Shown in pieces: positions 62,301 to 64,000 of a stretch of 64,000 nucleotides of DNA (its first letter is position 1; the number at the start of each line of letters is the position of its first letter). The notes beneath the pieces are model-generated. The model was not told the origin of the DNA. It made no database searches and saw only the letters and a list, made by a program, of their open reading frames with translations. The position numbers and the translations under genes were made by a program. Source of the DNA: Malachius bipustulatus (lineage: Eukaryota; Arthropoda; Insecta; Coleoptera; Melyridae); contig OU342632.1 of NCBI GenBank assembly GCA_910589415.1, positions 15,379,507-15,443,506 of the forward strand. The letters run 5' to 3'.

Positions 62301-63043
62301 CGCCATATTATGAAAACAACGGTGATGACAGACCATATTTACCAGCTCCTCCTCATTATTTGCCTACAGCCAGCAGTGTGGTAAACGATGTACGACCTAA
62401 TGGATATTACCCACCTTCCAGACCCGACAGACCACACCCCCCATACGGAAATGGTGTTCCTGATAAACCGCAACTCAGCCTGGATGAATATGAAGCGCAG
62501 TTCGATAATCAATTCCTAGATCCACCAAAACCGGGTGGATTTGGGCAGCCAAGGCATTGGCCAGTGATGTATCTTCACAAGGACAAGCCGCCGGTTGGAA
62601 ATGATACGGCCAGATCATCAAAGATGATTGATAAAAATAGCGAATTGAAATATCAAGCCATTCAGAACTTGATTAATGCAATACGAGCTGATGAGCTTAG
62701 CAATGTCGAATATCAAATCGGTAATAATTCCAAGAAAGAGAACGATGTGTTACTAGTTAAAATAAAACTTCCAACTAATTTTACAAAAGAAGATACACAA
62801 AAGAAGACGCTAGAGAATAAACATAAAGTTAGTTTAGATCCTATCGATGTCTATGGTAGCGCGAAAAATAGCAATAAGAGATCCAGTGGTGGAAGTGCAG
62901 AGCAGGTAGTTGAAAGAAGTGAAATTATAACGAATACTGACAATAAAGACCTTGTTCACCAGCCTATAAGACAAAGTTATAGACGAGGATTTGTAACAAG
63001 AACTAATGTAACTTCTCATGTCAGACAAACAAATCGGTCTTAG
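50297..63043 (+). CDS. Secreted multi-PAN/Apple protein, downstream exon set (1154 aa)
   Basis: Twelve exons: 50297-50381, 51739-51877, 58167-58432, 59307-59960, 60037-60175, 60237-60406, 60471-60609, 60808-61010, 61072-61219, 61334-61545, 61604-61799 and 61930-63043; all junctions keep frame. Order: signal peptide (1-19); PAN 29-121; Arg/Asp/Tyr-rich then Gly/Tyr/Asn-rich linkers to 381; PAN 382-473, 485-578 and 599-692; a Cys/Trp-rich module about 726-797; six 14-residue KPYLPRPSFDNHGG repeats (818-901); Pro-rich then Lys/Asn-rich tail. No membrane anchor or ZP domain. An extracellular matrix or cuticle role is inferred from composition. Each PAN domain is split at the same place (phase 1 in, phase 2 inside), a sign of tandem domain duplication. 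May share exons 2-12 with the signal exon at 18635. Confidence 0.88.
50809..51661. mobile_element. Foldback MITE just upstream of a PAN exon
   Basis: CAGGATGGTCCATCACTT and its mirror are flanked by TA (50807-50808, 51662-51663). Arms are reverse complements to near the centre at about 51235, including GATTGATTTATGG and CAGGTATCATAAATTC with their inverses. It ends 77 bp before the exon at 51739. Confidence 0.85.
51739..51877 (+). CDS. PAN domain B, first half
   Basis: The acceptor tttttccag precedes CATGCTTCC and the donor is AG|gtaaat. It encodes CFRRALAGKRV...CETAEECQKECADEKYFLC...FNYR. At 139 nt it is exactly as long as the first-half PAN exons at 60037 and 60471. Phase 1 in, so it can accept either the exon at 50381 or the giant exon at 28445. 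Confidence 0.9.
52597..54418 (-). mobile_element. Degenerate mariner-like transposon with DUF4817-type transposase (third copy, minus strand)
   Basis: Long inverted ends (GATTTATTCCTACGAGACAC on the left, mirrored GTGTCTCCTAGGAATAAATC on the right) extend about 170 bp. The minus strand reads MANCDALEARRLYVERYP near 54120, then LQKVHALSPVDFPV, FLQSILYTDEAGFGRDGLIN and HHQRKFSVNVWTGI across 53450-53750, in several frames with stops. It is a dead copy sitting in the 51878-58166 intron. Confidence 0.8.
53450..54130 (-). pseudogene. Transposase pseudogene, minus strand
   Basis: The order of conserved pieces from N to C (HTH-type, linker, DDE core with TDEAGF and NVWTGILG) is that of an intact transposase. 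Frame changes near 53700 and stops break it. Downstream C-terminal pieces near 53030-53130 are also recognisable (EEMLKHAQQSCLRHALE). Confidence 0.75.
54540..55140. repeat. Diverged tandem duplication, about 290 bp unit
   Basis: GCTCAACACGATGGCG at about 54566 recurs as GCTAAACACGATGGTG at about 54838. CCTCCAAGG(A/G)GGTT occurs at 54768 and 54907, and TTGGCCAA at 54619 and 54750. This gives the spurious Pro-rich ORF at 54604-54948. Confidence 0.45.
56200..57202. mobile_element. Foldback element, CAGGGTGCACCATGTATCC ends (GGCCGCCATATTG family, copy 3)
   Basis: CAGGGTGCACCATGTATCCT and its mirror at 57202 are flanked by TA (56198-56199, 57203-57204). Arms include CTTCTCTATATTGCTATCTC, TGACCGTTCCTGAAATATC and TTATGGCCGCCATATT. 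The complete ends seen here define the family whose inner part also occurs at 16.2-17.6 and 47.4-47.8 kb. Confidence 0.85.
57363..58140. repeat. CAGGGTG-type repeat fragments
   Basis: CAGGGTGTTTCAGATATAGG at about 57364 and ACAGGGTGTCAAAG at 57468 are isolated terminus-like motifs without inverted partners within about 1 kb. Also an imperfect local duplication around CCAAATTAGAGATCCC (57809). No coding signal. Confidence 0.35.
58167..58432 (+). CDS. PAN domain B, second half, and RD/Y-rich linker
   Basis: The acceptor tttcag restores the split Arg codon. RGDCELLDLPLSRLDLR and the closing Cys of NAPTDC complete the PAN domain; then an RPGRGGYRRPPGGYYS-type linker. The donor is G|gtaaat. GC-rich relative to the surroundings. 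Confidence 0.88.
58433..59306. other. Intron without further features
   Basis: AT-rich, donor gtaaat to acceptor ttttccag; nothing recognisable inside. Confidence 0.6.
59307..59960 (+). CDS. His/Asp/Tyr then Gly/Tyr/Asn-rich linker exon
   Basis: Starts DFSYHESHHSQS, rich in His, then RP/RD-rich, then SYGGSYGNFGYGGGYQNNN and Pro-rich segments ending LPTYDFLRDG. 218 residues, phase 1 at both ends, so it could be skipped without a frame change. Confidence 0.88.
60037..60175 (+). CDS. PAN domain C, first half
   Basis: ECSLRSASGFKL...ECELLCFKEAEFLCQSYSYR with normal PAN Cys spacing; phase 1 in, phase 2 out; 139 nt. Confidence 0.9.
60237..60406 (+). CDS. PAN domain C, second half
   Basis: Completes the domain (TENCYLSNR, DRDFDIYTMNNQNKC). 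Acceptor aaatag without a strong pyrimidine tract; donor G|gtaagt. Frame and domain continuity support it. Confidence 0.88.
60471..60609 (+). CDS. PAN domain D, first half
   Basis: DCFYRVRSGQRLDYKIVRD...ECQIACLEAKRFTCRVYSFR; 139 nt, same phases as its counterparts. Confidence 0.9.
60808..61010 (+). CDS. PAN domain D, second half
   Basis: SIDNCQLTDWPFHELDPR...GFEVYERGSYGHGC; the acceptor ataaaag is weak but the frame fits; donor A|gtaagt, phase 1. Confidence 0.85.
61072..61219 (+). CDS. PAN domain E, first half
   Basis: ICYIGFGTPARLLPQATRKA...ECKAACSKSREGTLFQCMSFSYR; 148 nt, three codons longer than its counterparts, because of extra residues between the third and fourth Cys. Confidence 0.9.
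61334..61545 (+). CDS. PAN domain E, second half
   Basis: KPNCELSDIMQRDLL...ESRLYAWDNYNPEC, then a His/Asp/Asn-rich linker. The donor G|gtatct is weaker than the others. Confidence 0.87.
61604..61799 (+). CDS. Cys/Trp-rich module, first part
   Basis: DTWRVYSVSGWPCRRGTRC...GFWYCELEF...YAWDYCCRPDHQCGYS; ends within the Trp codon TG|G. The repeated aromatic-Cys pattern suggests a compact disulfide domain; I cannot assign it to a named family. Confidence 0.87.
61930..63043 (+). CDS. Terminal exon: end of Cys module, 14-residue repeats, basic tail
   Basis: Begins with the completed Trp and CYVGPIRSQWRKC, which closes the Cys-rich module. Six KPYLPRPSFDNHGG-type units and two degenerate ones follow. 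Then comes a Pro-rich stretch and a Lys/Asn/Ser-rich tail ending RQTNRS and TAG. The region around ELKYQAIQNLINAIRADEL may be helical. Confidence 0.9.
62030..62281 (+). repeat. Six tandem 42-bp coding units (KPYLPRPSFDNHGG)
   Basis: Six in-frame units with few substitutions; units 3 and 4 are near identical. Conserved DNA such as CCATACTTACCTCGACCATC indicates recent homogenisation. Confidence 0.9.
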
Positions 63044-63345
63044 CTAATAGGGTAAGTGCTACGCTAATGTATACCTCACTAGAAATATTTATAAGCTAAT
63101 ATTTATAAATACTTTAAGTATTTAATGCTACTTGCAAAGATTTTAAATATTATAGCAGATGTTCAAAAATTGATCTAATTAAATTGGCTGTGATATAAAC
63201 TATGAACTATTCGAGTTTAAATTCTTGTTAAATTAGTTTTATTGTCTCGAGATCCTCTATATTTTCCAAATTCGCCAAATAATGAGACTTTCCGTCCTTC
63301 TTGTTTTTATTTCTATTCAGCTGCTAGTTTAAAGAAAAAGACAAA

Positions 63346-63351
63346 AATAAA
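63346..63351 (+). terminator. Candidate polyadenylation signal of the PAN gene
   Basis: AATAAA about 300 bp after the stop codon; no closer canonical hexamer was seen. Confidence 0.45.
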
Positions 63352-63659
63352 ACAAAAAATTGTTTGGTGTTCTCAGAACAACCTCATTTGAATATACTTT
63401 GCTTAGAGTTGATGGAAAACTTCTCAGCATAGTGTTTGAACAGTTGCATTCGTTGCAATAAGCTTTCAAAACCTAAATTATCCGCCACTGCCTTATGAAC
63501 AAAAATTTAACTGACGAGCGAAAAGTCAATAATATTAAAATTACTAAGTAAGATTTTTACTTGAGTTCTATAAATATCTCAAGCAAACGGTTCCTGAGAT
63601 AGAGGTATCATCAAACTGAAAATTTTTTTGACAGTTTGTATCTTGAAAATGAAAAAAAA

Positions 63660-64000
63660 AAACATTTTTAACACCCTGTCTTGGAAACAGTGCGCTTGCA
63701 TGCTCACATGTTAATGGATAGGAACATGTAAGCCGTTTTTTGATATTATGGGCCGTTTTTGTGGTAAATGGGTTTAAAGTTGGAAAATTGCGATTTTCAC
63801 TTGTTTATAACTCATAGCTTACTCAATTTAAAATGAAACTATAAACATCATTGGTATTACATTTTCTCAGACAATCTGATAATGCAATAAAATATGGGGT
63901 GTCCCATTTAAAAAAACAAAGATGGCCATTGCTTTCGCCATTTTTAAATGTGCTGCCATCTTGGTAATATTTCATTTTGACTCGTTATTAGGTATGTTGC
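63660..64000. repeat. Dispersed repeat copy (TATAACTCATAGCTTACTC family)
   Basis: Text from AATCGCGATTTTCAC-type sequence through TATAACTCATA to GGGGTGTCCCATTTAAAAAA and AAGATGGCCA matches copies near 34.7, 41.2, 44.6 and 55.2 kb. The element runs off the window end. Confidence 0.55.

Noticed and set aside
61935..62384. 149-residue ORF over the terminal exon
   Set aside because: Shifted-frame reading of the 42-bp coding repeats.
18635..63043. nompA orthology for the PAN gene
   Set aside because: nompA has several PAN domains but also a ZP domain and membrane anchor; neither is present here.

Overview
The window is AT-rich eukaryotic DNA with GT-AG introns, tRNA-derived and DNA-transposon repeats, and arthropod-type genes, so it is most likely an insect nuclear genome. 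The order cannot be fixed from the sequence alone. Genes fill a small part of it; most of the rest is foldback (palindromic) DNA transposons and degenerate transposase remnants.

Layout. (1) 1-8224 holds a tRNA-like SINE, a short-repeat foldback, a nested MITE pair (2137-2953 with 2459-2652 inside) and a 1.2-kb foldback element (2964-4147), then a candidate TATA promoter (5271) and an NRF-1-type palindrome (about 6645). (2) 8225-9039 carries the last three coding exons of a TFCP2/LBP-1 (Drosophila gemini) transcription factor, + strand; its DNA-binding exons are not visible and probably lie to the left. (3) 9.1-18.2 kb has no gene I can support. It holds a foldback built from about 18-bp repeats, a dead pogo element and a 1.5-kb palindrome. 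(4) 18.6-63.0 kb is occupied by secreted, multi-domain PAN/Apple proteins on the + strand.

The PAN locus is the main result. An upstream set of three exons (signal peptide 18635-18740, PAN 25451-25586, giant Pro/Tyr/Asn-rich exon 25651-28445) ends on a strong phase-1 splice donor with no credible stop. A downstream set of twelve exons (50297-63043) starts with its own signal-peptide exon and encodes four PAN domains, a Cys-rich C-terminal module and a 14-residue repeat (1154 aa). Every junction in both sets was checked for phase. The upstream donor is phase-compatible with the downstream PAN exon at 51739. The simplest reading is one gene with two promoters: a long form of about 2138 aa with five PAN domains and a short form of 1154 aa. 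Two tandem paralogues remain possible. No ZP domain or membrane anchor is seen, so a role in cuticle or apical extracellular matrix is inference.

The roughly 22-kb stretch between the two exon sets (28.5-50.3 kb) and the introns downstream contain many long inverted repeats, several nested, most with 5'-TA-CAGGGTG...CACCCTG-TA ends. They also hold two of the window's three degenerate DUF4817-type mariner-like transposases; the third lies at 20.3-22.2 kb, in the intron after the first signal-peptide exon. If transcribed, these introns would form very long hairpins. No CRISPR arrays, operons, rRNA or functional tRNA genes were seen.
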